64,000 bases of DNA, taken from the NCBI GenBank assembly GCA_026713545.1, contig JAPOOG010000087.1, forward strand, positions 1 through 64,000, read 5' to 3'. Positions 8,697 through 17,626 of the stretch are shown one piece after another. Below the pieces are notes generated by a model. That model had not been told where the DNA came from. It ran no database searches and saw only the letters and a program-made list of their open reading frames with translations. The position numbers were made by a program, and so were the translations under genes. The DNA is from Bryobacterales bacterium. Its GTDB lineage: Bacteria > Acidobacteriota > Terriglobia > Bryobacterales > UBA6623. The first letter of the stretch is position 1. Every line of letters begins with the position of its first letter.

Positions 8697-10121
8697 ATGT
8701 TCAGGGTTGCCGTCACGGTTTGTCTCGTTCTCTTTCTTGTTCACTGCGCGGGGCCGCCGCAATACGATCTCGTGATCGTGAACGGGCGGGTGATGGATCC
8801 AGAGTCGGGGCTGGACGGGATTCGCAATGTCGGCATTCGAGGCGAAAGCATTGCCGCTATCGGCGAAGACGCGCTCTCGGGCGCTAAAGTGCTCGATGCG
8901 AGCGGGCAGGTCGTGGCGCCGGGTTTCATCGACCTGCATCAGCACGGACATAGTCCGGACAACTACAAGGCGCAGATTCACGACGGCATCACGACGGCCT
9001 TGGAGCTCGAGATCGGCGTCGAGGATATCGCCGCCTGGTACGGCGAGCGCGAGGGGAAGACGCCCGTCAACTTCGGGGCGAGCATCAGCCATCCCTATTC
9101 GCGCAACCTCGCCGTGCTGGGCAGCAACCCAGGCCTCGAGGGCGAAGCGCTCCTGAAGCCCCTCGATGCCGGGCAACTCGAACAACTCAAGGACCGCATT
9201 CGCCGCGGGCTTTCGGAAGGAGCGCCCGCTGTCGGCTTCGGCCTTGCCTATACGCCCGGTGCGACGACCGGGGAGGTTGTCGAGATATTTCGTGTGGCGG
9301 CGGAGCACAACGCCAATTGCCACGTCCACATGCGCGCTTCCGAGCCGCCCGGATTCGCCAACATCCAGGAAGTCCTCGATGCATCGAAGGAAACCGGGGC
9401 GCCGCTGCACATTGTCCACATCAACAGCAGCGCCTCGACGCGCATCCCGCAGTACCTCGACATCATCGTGTCCGCACAAGGGCGGGGTGAGGACGTGACG
9501 ACCGAGTGCTACCCCTACAACCGCGGTTCGACGCTGATCCAGTCCCATCTGTTCAATGACTGGCGCACGTATGACGACGAGCGGCTCGCGGGGTACATTT
9601 GGGTCGAGACCGGCGCAACCTTGAGCCGTGAGACCTTCGGGAAATACCGCGAGCAGGGCGGCACCATCATCAGTCCGCCGAGCTACAGCGAAGAGAACCT
9701 GCGAACCGCTGTCGCGAGCCCGATCACCATGATCGCCAGCGACGGCATGTGGCTCGACAAGGGCCGCGCCCACCCGCGCACGTTCGGGACGTACGCACGC
9801 ATTCTGGGCCGCTATGTCCGGGAGCAGAAGGCGCTCTCGCTGATGGACGCGCTGCGGAAGATGTCGCTTGCGCCGGCGCAGCGGCTCGAGCGCCGCGCGC
9901 CCATGATGAAGAAGAAGGGCCGGCTGAGCGTGGGCGCCGACGCTGACATCGTCGTCTTCGATCCCGGCACCGTGATCGACAAGGGCACGTTTGAGGACCC
10001 GGCTCACTATTCGGAAGGGATTCGCCATGTGCTGGTCAACGGCCGAGTGACTCTCGAGGACGCTGCGTTCGTCAAAGGCGCGGCGGCCGGTAAGGCGGTC
10101 AAGGCGCCGCCGCCAACCTGA
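8697..10121 (+). CDS. Exported D-aminoacylase-like amidohydrolase (lipoprotein)
   Basis: The 474-residue protein starts with a lipoprotein signal peptide whose lipobox is L-V-H-C (Cys17). The amidohydrolase fold follows: [10 protein letters not shown] gives the metal pair H81/H83. The C-terminal Q-R-L-E-R-R-A-P-M... [15 protein letters not shown] block is the small beta sandwich typical of N-acyl-D-amino-acid deacylases. It would hydrolyse an acylated amino acid or cyclic amide at the cell envelope; the substrate is not known. It is placed between the mutase large subunit and the B12-binding subunit, on the same strand with a 44-base gap to the latter. Its role in that group is unclear. Confidence 0.82.
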   Translation: MFRVAVTVCLVLFLVHCAGPPQYDLVIVNGRVMDPESGLDGIRNVGIRGESIAAIGEDALSGAKVLDASGQVVAPGFIDLHQHGHSPDNYKAQIHDGITTALELEIGVEDIAAWYGEREGKTPVNFGASISHPYSRNLAVLGSNPGLEGEALLKPLDAGQLEQLKDRIRRGLSEGAPAVGFGLAYTPGATTGEVVEIFRVAAEHNANCHVHMRASEPPGFANIQEVLDASKETGAPLHIVHINSSASTRIPQYLDIIVSAQGRGEDVTTECYPYNRGSTLIQSHLFNDWRTYDDERLAGYIWVETGATLSRETFGKYREQGGTIISPPSYSEENLRTAVASPITMIASDGMWLDKGRAHPRTFGTYARILGRYVREQKALSLMDALRKMSLAPAQRLERRAPMMKKKGRLSVGADADIVVFDPGTVIDKGTFEDPAHYSEGIRHVLVNGRVTLEDAAFVKGAAAGKAVKAPPPT

Positions 10122-10135
10122 CCAGGGCGGCTTTC

Positions 10136-10141
10136 TATAAT
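10136..10141 (+). promoter_or_regulatory. Possible -10 element before the B12-binding subunit gene
   Basis: TATAAT at 10136-10141, in the context TCTATAATGG, lies 25 bases before the ATG at 10166. No convincing -35 hexamer is found 16-18 bases upstream. It may give the small subunit gene its own transcript in addition to read-through from upstream. Confidence 0.35.
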
Positions 10142-10165
10142 GGCTATTCCGCTGCACGGCAACCC

Positions 10166-10597
10166 ATGAGCGCAGCATCCTTCTCAACTTCCGCCACGCC
10201 GATCCGTGTTCTGGTCGCCAAGCCCGGCCTCGACGGCCACGACCGCGGCGCGAAGGTGATCGCGCGGGCGCTGCGGGACGCCGGCATGGAAGTGATCTAT
10301 ACCGGTCTCAGACAGACGCCGGAGCAGGTCGTGAACGCGGCGCTCCAGGAAGATGTGGAGTTCATCGGTTTGTCGATCCTGTCGGGCGCGCACACCGCAA
10401 TTATTCCGCGGGTCATGAAACTGCTCGAGGAGAAGGAAATGGACGACGTGCGAGTTGTCTTGGGCGGCATCATCCCCGACGAGGACATCGACGCCATGAA
10501 ACGTCTGGGTGTAGCCGCGGTGTTTCAGCCCGGCACGCCGCTGGAATCGATCATCACCTTCATTCGCGAAAACCGCCGCGACCGGGAAATCTCCTGA
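10166..10597 (+). CDS. Acyl-CoA mutase B12-binding (small) subunit
   Basis: The 143-residue protein is a single cobalamin-binding Rossmann domain. It carries the D-x-H-x-x-G motif as L-D-G-H-D-R-G (His25 is the lower axial cobalt ligand), S-I-L-S-G-A-H (the SxL element, near 74-80), and V-L-G-G (the GG element, near 97-100). Length and motifs match stand-alone small subunits of two-gene acyl-CoA mutases. It most likely pairs with the large subunit at 6920-8515. No other B12 subunit is present, so it could also serve the second large subunit at 23171-24703. No MeaB/ArgK-type GTPase chaperone gene is visible in the window. Confidence 0.9.
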   Translation: MSAASFSTSATPIRVLVAKPGLDGHDRGAKVIARALRDAGMEVIYTGLRQTPEQVVNAALQEDVEFIGLSILSGAHTAIIPRVMKLLEEKEMDDVRVVLGGIIPDEDIDAMKRLGVAAVFQPGTPLESIITFIRENRRDREIS

Positions 10598-10611
10598 ATG
10601 CTCGGGAAAAA

Positions 10612-10641
10612 TTGACACCCCGCGAAGTACCGTGATACAAC
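10612..10641 (+). promoter_or_regulatory. Sigma-70-type promoter for the formate dehydrogenase operon
   Basis: TTGACA (10612-10617) is followed after 18 bases by TACAAC (10636-10641). This is close to consensus and is placed about 23 bases before the ATG of the dehydrogenase gene. It lies in the only non-coding gap between the B12-binding subunit gene and the operon. Confidence 0.5.
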
Positions 10642-10663
10642 CGGGCGACCAGTCTTGAAAGCG

Positions 10664-13600
10664 ATGCCATCCGATGTAGAAGTAACCAGGCGAGGCTTCC
10701 TCAAGACGGGCGCCGCCCTGGCGACGACCGCCTTCGGATTTGATCTTCAGCCCGCTCGGGCCGCCGCCCGTGAACTGAAAATCGCACGCACCACGCAAAC
10801 CCACAGCATTTGTCCATATTGCGCCGTGGGTTGCAGCGTGATCATCCATACCCTGGGTGACAGGGCGAAGAACGTCAAGTCGGCGGTCGTTCATATCGAA
10901 GGCGATCCGGCGAGTCCGGTGAACCGCGGTACGTTGTGCCCCAAGGGGATTTCGCTCAAGCAGTTCGTCGTCAACGACCAGCGCTTGACCGAACCGCTTT
11001 ACCGCGCTCCCGGTGCGACAGCGTGGAAGGTGATTCCGTGGGACGAAGCCATCGACAAGATGGCACGCCGCATCAAGGACTCCCGCGACCGCGGCTTCGA
11101 GGCGAAGGACGCTCGAGGCCGCACGGTGAATCGCCTCGATAACGTCGCGATCATCGGCGGCTGCACCGATACCAACGAGATCAATTACCTGCTGGGCAAG
11201 TTTCGGTTCAGTCTCGGGATCCTGACGTACGAAAACCAGGCCCGTCTTTGACACGGCCCGACGGTGGCCAGTTTGGCCGCCACGTTCGGCCGCGGAGCCA
11301 TGACCAATGGTTGGACCGACGTGGCCAACACCGATGTCGTGTTGGTGATGGGCGGGAACCCTGCCGAGAATCACCCCGTCGGTTTCCGCTTTGTCATGGA
11401 AGCCAAGCGTCATCGCAAGGCCAGGCTCGTCTGCGTCGACCCGCGCTTCAACCGTACTGCGGCGGTCTCCGACAAGTATGTTCAGATCCGCTCGGGCACC
11501 GACATTGCATTCCTCGGCGGGCTTCTCAACTACGCGCTCAGCCACGATCGGTTTCACGCCGACTACGTTCGCGAACATACGAACGCGCCGTTCATCGTGA
11601 AGGAGGGCTTCTCGTTTGCAGACGGCTACTTCTCCGGCTGGGACGAAGATAGGCAACGTTACGACAAGTCCACGTGGGAGTACGAGCGCGGCGCGGATGG
11701 CTACGCTCGCATCGACAAGACCCTTGAGCACCCGCGCTGCGTTTTCCAGCTCCTCAAGAAGCACTACGCGCGCTATACGCCGGAAAAGGTCGCATCGATT
11801 TCCGGTTGCACCGCGGAGGAGTTCGAGCAGGTCGCCGAAGTCATCTGCTCCACCGGCCGCGCCGGGCGCTCGGGCACGATCCTCTACGCGCTCGGCTGGA
11901 CGCAGCACAGCCACTCGGTGCAGCTCATCCACACCGCGGCGATGCTGCAACTGATGCTGGGCAACATCGGCATGCCCGGCGGCGGCGTCAACGCGCAGCG
12001 GGGACACTCGAACATTCAAGGCGCCACCGACCTCGGCGCCTGGAATATGCTGCCGGGCTATCTGAAAGTCCCGCGCGCCAACTGGACCAGCCTCGCCGAG
12101 TACAACCGTGCCAACTCGCCCAAGCCGCTCCGGCCGAACTCGTTGAACTATTGGGGCAACACTCCAAAGTTCCTGGTCAGCCTGCTCAGGGCCTACTACG
12201 GAGAGCACGCCACGCATCGGAACCAGTTCGGCTATGACTACCTGCCGAAAATCGCCGAGGGGGCGACCCACAGTTGGGGCTACCTCTTCGACGAAATGTA
12301 CGCCGGCAAGAAGGAAGGCCTCATCTCGTTTGGGATGAATCCCGTCGCGGGCGGACCCAACAGCATCAAGATGATCGAGGCGCTCGGCAAACTGAAGTGG
12401 TTGATCGTCGCCGAGAACTTCGAGACGGAAACGGCGGCGTTCTGGAAGGCCAAGGAGCTTCAGGAGAAGTACTACGGCGAGGTCACCGACCCCGAGAACG
12501 TTCAAACCGAAGTCTTTCTGCTGCCCGCCTCCTGTTTCGCGGAGAAAGACGGCACGTTTGTCAACTCCTCGCGTTGGCTCCAATGGAAGTACAAGGCGGT
12601 CGACGCCCCCGGCAACGCGATGGACGACCAGGAAATCATCTCACGGCTCTTCCTCAAGCTGCGCGAGCTGTACGAGAAGGAAGGCGGCGCATCCCCGGAA
12701 CCGCTCCTCGCCATGGACTGGAGCTACGCCAACCCGGTCTCGCCGTCGCTCACCGAAGTCGCCAGGGAAATCAGTGGCAAGGACGTTCGCAGCGGGCGGC
12801 AAGTGCCGGGGTTCGGTGCGCTCAAGGACGACGGATCGACCATGTGCGGCAACTGGTTGTACTCGGGCTCGTTCACCGAAGCCGGCAACCAGATGGAAAG
12901 GCAGGGTCAGAGCGACCCGACCGGACTTGGCCTCTACGCCGACTGGGCCTGGAGTTGGCCCGCGAACCGCCGTGTCCTCTACAACCGCGCTTCGGCGGAC
13001 GCCGACGGTAAGCCCTGGGACGAAACACGCGCTCCCGTCCGCTGGAAGGGCAATCGCTGGGTGGGTGATGTCCCCGATTACAAGGCCGACGCTCCACCGG
13101 AGGCCAACGGCGCATTCATCATGCTGGCCGAAGGAGTGGCGAAGCTGTTTGCGCCGGACTTCGCCGAAGGCCCGTTCCCCGAGCACTACGAGCCCGCTGA
13201 GTCACCGGTCGAAAATCTGTTGCATCCGAACGTCGGCGACAACCCGGCCGCGCTCAAGTTCTCGAGTGACCTCGATCCGTTGGGGAATGCCGAGCAGTAC
13301 CCGTACGTCGCCATTACCTACCGGCTCACCGAGCACTTTCACTTTTGGACGAAGCACGTTTCCGCCACTTCGGAGCTGCAATCCACCTTCTTCGTCGAGT
13401 TGCCCCAGGCGCTTGCCGAAGAGAAGGGCATCGCGAGCGGCGACCGCGTCCGGGTAACGTCGGCGCGCGGCAGCGTCGAGGGCCCGGCGCTGGTCACGAA
13501 ACGCATGCGGGGACTGCAAGTCGCCGGCAAGACCATCTACCAGGTCGGCCTGCCGATACATTGGGGCTTCCTGGGGCGCGTCAAGGGGCCGCTTGTCAAC

Positions 13601-13681
13601 AATCTGACGCCGTCGGTGATGGATCCGAACTCCGGCACGCCGGAGTACAAGGGATTCCTGGTCAACCTGGAGAAAGTGTAA
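10664..13681 (+). CDS. fdnG: Formate dehydrogenase-N alpha subunit (selenoprotein)
   Basis: The frame is continuous to 13681 if the TGA at 11249-11251 is read as selenocysteine, giving 1005 residues (FdnG of E. coli has 1015). Sec is residue 196 from ATG 10664 and sits in the family's strictly conserved context N-Q-A-R-x-U-H-G-P-T-V-A-S-L. A Tat signal (T-R-R-G-F-L-K) precedes a [4Fe-4S] site with C50, C53, C57 and C92, then the molybdopterin domains. It oxidises formate in the periplasm. The TTG at 10655 is an alternative start; ATG is preferred. The fdnH gene starts 4 bases after the stop. A SECIS-like hairpin lies just after the Sec codon. Treating this as two broken genes would be wrong. 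Confidence 0.93.
11263..11281 (+). promoter_or_regulatory. SECIS-like hairpin for selenocysteine insertion
   Basis: GGTGGCCA (11263-11270) pairs over all eight positions, with one G-U, with TGGCCGCC (11274-11281) around a 3-base loop. It starts 12 bases after the TGA at 11249-11251, the spacing expected for bacterial SECIS elements recognised by SelB. It lies inside the coding sequence. Confidence 0.65.
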
Positions 13682-13685
13682 CCGC

Positions 13686-14486
13686 ATGCACACCGTCGCC
13701 AAACTCGTCGATACCTCGACCTGCATCGGCTGCAAGGCCTGCGAAGTCGCTTGCCAGGAATGGAACGATCAAGACTTCACCATCAGCGGCTTCGACGGAA
13801 GCTACCAGACGTTGCCGGACCTCGAGCACAACTTCTGGAACCTGATCAAGTTCAACGAACTCTCGCGAGAAGACGGCCAGATGACGTGGAACATGGCCAA
13901 GTACCAGTGCATGCACTGCGTCGATCCCGGCTGCCTGAGGTCATGCCCCGCGCCGGGCGCCATCTTCCAACAAAAGGACGGCATCGTCGACTTCAACCAC
14001 GATCTCTGCATCGGTTGCGGCTACTGCATCACCGGATGCCCGTTCGACGTTCCCCGGCTCAGCCCGAACTCGAAGAAGGTCTACAAGTGCTCGCTGTGTT
14101 CGGACCGCACCGCTGTGGGACTCGAGCCCGCCTGTATCAAGGCGTGTCCCACGAACTGCCTGACCTTCGGCACCCGAGAGGATCTGATACAGATCGCCAA
14201 TGCTCGAGCCGGTGAACTCAAGCAAGACGGCCACGCCGGCGCCGGCATCTACAACCCGGAGGGTGTCGGAGGAACTCATGTCCTCTACGTGCTGAAGGAC
14301 GCCGCCGACCCCGAGAGCTACGGGCTGCCGAAAGACCCTAAGATCCCCTGGACCGTGTCGCTGTGGCAGGGTCCCGTCAAGTGGCTCGGCAATCTGCTGT
14401 TCACCGGCGGCATCTTGGGGGCTTTCTTCCACTACCTTCGCTACGGTCCGAAGCCAACGGGCGACGAGGAGGGCAGCGATGCTTAG
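13686..14486 (+). CDS. fdnH: Formate dehydrogenase-N iron-sulfur beta subunit
   Basis: The 266-residue protein carries four ferredoxin-type cysteine clusters: C-I-G-C-K-A-C-E-V-A-C, C-M-H-C-V-D-P-G-C-L-R-S-C-P, C-I-G-C-G-Y-C-I-T-G-C-P, and C-S-L-C... C-I-K-A-C-P. A single C-terminal membrane helix at about 232-250 anchors it. It passes electrons from the molybdenum site of the alpha subunit to the haem b subunit in the membrane. Its order in the operon is the usual G-H-I. The family is the FdnH/HybA type. Confidence 0.93.
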   Translation: MHTVAKLVDTSTCIGCKACEVACQEWNDQDFTISGFDGSYQTLPDLEHNFWNLIKFNELSREDGQMTWNMAKYQCMHCVDPGCLRSCPAPGAIFQQKDGIVDFNHDLCIGCGYCITGCPFDVPRLSPNSKKVYKCSLCSDRTAVGLEPACIKACPTNCLTFGTREDLIQIANARAGELKQDGHAGAGIYNPEGVGGTHVLYVLKDAADPESYGLPKDPKIPWTVSLWQGPVKWLGNLLFTGGILGAFFHYLRYGPKPTGDEEGSDA

Positions 14487-14493
14487 CGGTCAG

Positions 14494-14514
14494 GCGGTAA
14501 GACATGCAGGCTAG
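14494..14514 (+). repeat. Sequence resembling a terminal repeat at the fdnI start
   Basis: GCGGTAAGACATGCAGGCTAG-like sequence here matches the 21-base right end of the inverted-repeat element (as at 6910-6930) at 17 of 21 positions, including the ATG. It overlaps the start of fdnI at 14504. No left-hand end is present. Chance similarity cannot be excluded. Confidence 0.3.
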
Positions 14515-15118
14515 GCCCGTCCATCGCTTCTCGTTCGCAGAGCGCGCCATTCACTGGCTGGCCGCGCTCAGCTTTCTCTATGCCGCTCTTTCGGGCCTCG
14601 CCCTTTGGAGTCATCATCTCTATTGGCTCGCCACCGTCCTCGGCGGGGGAGTCGTGACCCGCTGGGGACACCCTTGGGGTGGGATCGTCTTTGCGCTGCT
14701 CGTCGGTGCGATGTTCCTCATCTGGGCACGGCAGATGCGGCTTGACTCCGACGACCGCACATGGCTCCGCCATGCGAAGAAATACGCCGTTCACGACGAG
14801 GCGGGACTGCCGGCGGCGGGCCGCTTCAATGGCGGTCAAAAGATGCTCTTCTGGGGGCAGGTGGTTCTCACCTTGCTCTTGCTCGCCAGCGGTGTCGTCC
14901 TGTGGTTCCCCGAGTGGATGCCCCGGAACTTCAGGCTCGCGGCCATCCTGATCCATCCCATTGTCGCGGCGGGCTCGATCGGCATGATTATCCTGCACAT
15001 CTATATGGGGACCGCGGCTGTGCCCGGCTCCTTCCGCGCCATGATCCGGGGATGGGTGACGCCCGGCTGGGCGACTTCGCATCATCCCAAGTGGTATCGC
15101 GAGATTTCCAAGAACTGA
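14504..15118 (+). CDS. fdnI: Formate dehydrogenase-N gamma subunit, cytochrome b556
   Basis: The 204-residue integral membrane protein has four hydrophobic helices, at about 16-36, 50-70, 120-140 and 152-173. Histidines in E-R-A-I-H-W-L, H-P-W, L-I-H-P-I-V and I-I-L-H-I-Y are placed as haem b ligands in the FdnI/NarI-like fold. It would reduce quinone with electrons from formate. The ATG at 14504 is 17 bases after the fdnH stop. The first residues (M-Q-A-R) resemble the end of a dispersed repeat. It is shorter than E. coli FdnI (217) by only a few residues. Confidence 0.9.
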   Translation: MQARPVHRFSFAERAIHWLAALSFLYAALSGLALWSHHLYWLATVLGGGVVTRWGHPWGGIVFALLVGAMFLIWARQMRLDSDDRTWLRHAKKYAVHDEAGLPAAGRFNGGQKMLFWGQVVLTLLLLASGVVLWFPEWMPRNFRLAAILIHPIVAAGSIGMIILHIYMGTAAVPGSFRAMIRGWVTPGWATSHHPKWYREISKN

Positions 15119-15831
15119 GCCGGCGGCGGGAGTCGCGGGCGCGTGCGTTGGCCGCGCGCTATCCGGCGTCGCGTGAGGCGCTGGAGTTCTATGGAGAGAT
15201 CGCGCGTTTTCAACAGCAAGCAGAGAGGAGCGGAACCGCTTCGTACGTCGAGTCCGCTCTCGAGATGCACGAACCCCTGCGTCGGTTGGTGCGGGAGAAA
15301 GGCTCTCGAGTCTTGAAGCAGGCCGCCGAAGCGCTCGACGAGGGAGCCTGCCGCGAAGCCCTCTATGCCTATCTCGAGCAGATCGACACCTCTTCGGCCC
15401 GGAGCTTCTTCGCGCGTGTGCTTCTGCAGCCGCATGTGATCAGCCAAGGTGACAGCGGCAGATCGCACCTGGACAACCGCTGTCCTCACTGTGGGCACTC
15501 TCCGCAGGTCGGCGTGCTGCGACCCGAGGGGGACGGCGCGGCACTGACGCTGGCCTGCTCCCTCTGCCTGAGTGAGTGGCCTTTTCCACGCAGCCAATGT
15601 GCGTCGTGCGGCGAGCGGGATGAAAAGAAGATCGCCTATTACTCCCCCCGGCAGATCGACCACTTGCAGACCCAGGTCTGCGACACGTGCCAGCGGTATC
15701 TGCATCACGTGGATCTCGCCAAGGACGTCCAGGCCGTGCCCGACGTTGATGAGGTCGCCGCTTTGCCCCTGGACGTCTGGGCGTTGGAACGAGGCTACCG
15801 GAAGCTGCAGCCGAACCTGGTGGGAATTTGA
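15091..15831 (+). CDS. fdhE: Formate dehydrogenase accessory protein FdhE
   Basis: The frame gives a cytoplasmic zinc-ribbon-type protein of about 246 residues if translation starts at GTG 15091. That start overlaps the end of fdnI by 28 bases. TTG at 15148 is the next candidate; no ATG is available, and the upstream open frame is only the shadow of fdnI. Four CxxC pairs, C-P-H-C, C-S-L-C, C-A-S-C and C-D-T-C, match FdhE, which binds iron and is needed to activate respiratory formate dehydrogenases. Its position straight after fdnGHI supports the assignment. The usual length is about 300 residues, so the N-terminus is shorter than average. Confidence 0.85.
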   Translation: MVSRDFQELSRRRESRARALAARYPASREALEFYGEIARFQQQAERSGTASYVESALEMHEPLRRLVREKGSRVLKQAAEALDEGACREALYAYLEQIDTSSARSFFARVLLQPHVISQGDSGRSHLDNRCPHCGHSPQVGVLRPEGDGAALTLACSLCLSEWPFPRSQCASCGERDEKKIAYYSPRQIDHLQTQVCDTCQRYLHHVDLAKDVQAVPDVDEVAALPLDVWALERGYRKLQPNLVGI

Positions 15832-15842
15832 AGGACAACGCG

Positions 15843-16214
15843 ATGCAGACCAGGACGCTATCCGAGCACTACGACTGTCTGGCTCCTGATCAATCGGAGA
15901 TCCGCCTCCTCGCCGCGACCGAACGAGCGAGTACGGTTCACTGTACCCTCCCTCCAGGCGAGATGTCGCTCGCTGTCGCGCATCGCACGGTCGAAGAGAT
16001 CTGGTTTTTTGTCGATGGGCAAGGCGAAGTCTGGCGCAAGCACGGTGCCAAGGAGGAAGTCACGGCGGTCGCTCCGGGCGTCTCGCTCACGTTCCCCACC
16101 GGCGTCCATTTCCAGTTCCGAAACACCGGCTCGTCGCCTCTTCGATTCCTCTGCGTAACGATGCCTCCGTGGCCGGGCGGCGATGAGGCGTACCGCGTTC
16201 CTGGCTACTGGTAA
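15843..16214 (+). CDS. Small cupin-domain protein
   Basis: The 123-residue protein has a single cupin beta barrel. L-A-V-A-H-R-T-V-E-E-I-W-F-F-V-D-G-Q-G-E-V-W is the first cupin motif (H, E conserved) and P-T-G-V-H-F-Q-F-R-N-T-G is the second (H conserved). ATG 15843 is preferred because AAGGA lies seven bases upstream. The frame also allows a TTG overlapping the fdhE stop. It follows fdhE closely and may be co-transcribed, but a link to formate metabolism is not established. Isolated cupins bind sugars or metals or act as isomerases, and the function here is unknown. Confidence 0.75.
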   Translation: MQTRTLSEHYDCLAPDQSEIRLLAATERASTVHCTLPPGEMSLAVAHRTVEEIWFFVDGQGEVWRKHGAKEEVTAVAPGVSLTFPTGVHFQFRNTGSSPLRFLCVTMPPWPGGDEAYRVPGYW

Positions 16215-16291
16215 GGGCCGTCTGGCGGGTGCCGGAGGACAGTGTGCCGCTGCAAGAAAGGCTGTGCTCCGCGTGCTAACATTCAACCACC

Positions 16292-17590
16292 ATGAAGCAC
16301 GGGCATCCCCGCCGTCAGCAGCATTCGCGCCGTCGATTTCTTCGCCAGACCGCCATCGGCTCAGCGCTGATGTGCGGTCTCGCAACGGAGGAGAGCGGGC
16401 TTCTCAAGGCGCAGCGTTCTCCGTCGTACAAGTATGATCTGCTCGTCAAGGGCGGCAGGCTCCTCGACCCCAGCCAGGAGATCTCGGCGAACCGCGACAT
16501 CGCGATCTCGGGGAGCAAGGTAGCGCTGCTCGCGCGGAACATCCCCGAGTCCGACGCGTTGCACGTGCTTCAGGCGAAGGGCAAGATCGTGACCCCCGGC
16601 TTGATCGACATGCACGTGCACGTCTACGACGGCGTGGCGCCGCTTTCGATTCCCTGTGACCCGAATCACATCGCCAAAGGGGTCACGACAGTGGTCGATG
16701 CCGGCTCAGCCGGCGCAAATACCTTCCCGGGCTTCCGCAAATATGTCATCAACCAGGCCGACACCCGCGTCAAGGCCATGTTGAACATTTCCGTGGTCGG
16801 CCAGTCGACGCTATCGATGGACAACGCTTGGGGCGAGTTGATCGAGTTGCGCTACGTGAATCCAAAGCTCACCGCGGCGACGATCGAGAAACACCGCGAT
16901 GTGATCATGGGCGTGAAAGTCCGCCTGACGGAAAACATCACCGGGCCGCACGACCTTCAGGCGCTCGGCATGGCGCGAGAGGCGGCGGATGCCGTCAAGC
17001 TGCCTCTGATGGTCCACATCGGAGCTTCGTATTCGCCCGTCAACGACATCATGGGCATGCTGAAGAAGGGCGATGTGCTGACGCATTGCTTTCGGGACAA
17101 AGACGGCGGCATTATCGACGACAACGGGCGCATTCTGCCGTCCGTCCATCAGGCGATTGCCCGCGGAGTTCACCTCGATGTCGGACACGGCGCCGGGAGC
17201 TTCTCGTTCGACACAGCGGAACTCGCGTTGGAGCAGGATGTCCTGCCAGGCACGATATCGAGCGACGTGCATCAGTGGAACGTAAACGGCCCTGTGTTCG
17301 ATCTCGCGACGACGCTTTCGAAGTTCATGCAGCTCGGCTTGACGCTGGAGCAGGTCATCGAGCGGGCGACGAAGAACCCCTCGATGATCCACGGCCAACT
17401 CAACGGGCTGGGTACACTGAAAGTCGGCGCTGAGGCGGACGTGGCCGTGTTTGATCTGGCGGAAGGTGATTTCGTGTTCAGAGACGCGCAGGGCGCGACC
17501 CGAATCGGGCACCGGCTCCTACGACCGGTGGCGACCGTCAAGGGCGGTCATCTCTATGGGATGGCTTCCATCCCGGTTACCCGCTTGTAG
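16292..17590 (+). CDS. Tat-exported amidohydrolase/deacetylase-family metallohydrolase
   Basis: The 432-residue protein carries a Tat motif R-R-R-F-L-R-Q (13-19), then an amidohydrolase fold. L-I-D-M-H-V-H-V is the metal pair, G-V-K-V-R-L-T-E-N holds the lysine that is usually carboxylated in binuclear members, and V-H-I-G and L-T-H-C follow in order. The C-terminal G-T-L-K-V-G-A-E-A-D-V-A-V-F-D block is typical. The family includes Atu3266-type enzymes, which remove acetyl groups from hydroxy acids such as acetyl-mandelate. The substrate here cannot be told. It is a second exported amidohydrolase in this region. Confidence 0.82.
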   Translation: MKHGHPRRQQHSRRRFLRQTAIGSALMCGLATEESGLLKAQRSPSYKYDLLVKGGRLLDPSQEISANRDIAISGSKVALLARNIPESDALHVLQAKGKIVTPGLIDMHVHVYDGVAPLSIPCDPNHIAKGVTTVVDAGSAGANTFPGFRKYVINQADTRVKAMLNISVVGQSTLSMDNAWGELIELRYVNPKLTAATIEKHRDVIMGVKVRLTENITGPHDLQALGMAREAADAVKLPLMVHIGASYSPVNDIMGMLKKGDVLTHCFRDKDGGIIDDNGRILPSVHQAIARGVHLDVGHGAGSFSFDTAELALEQDVLPGTISSDVHQWNVNGPVFDLATTLSKFMQLGLTLEQVIERATKNPSMIHGQLNGLGTLKVGAEADVAVFDLAEGDFVFRDAQGATRIGHRLLRPVATVKGGHLYGMASIPVTRL

Positions 17591-17626
17591 CGCCTGCGGC
17601 ATACCCTCGGAGTAATCAGTCCCAGC

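Noticed and set aside
11249..11264. Frameshift or nonsense mutation in the formate dehydrogenase gene
   Set aside because: The TGA is in the exact selenocysteine context with a hairpin behind it, and the frame continues unchanged.
10184..12583. 799-codon open frame on the minus strand over fdnG
   Set aside because: It is the antisense shadow of the formate dehydrogenase gene; the plus strand has conserved motifs and the minus frame matches nothing.
14761..15090. N-terminal extension of FdhE
   Set aside because: It lies wholly within fdnI and has no FdhE motifs; the GTG at 15091 is the first reasonable start.
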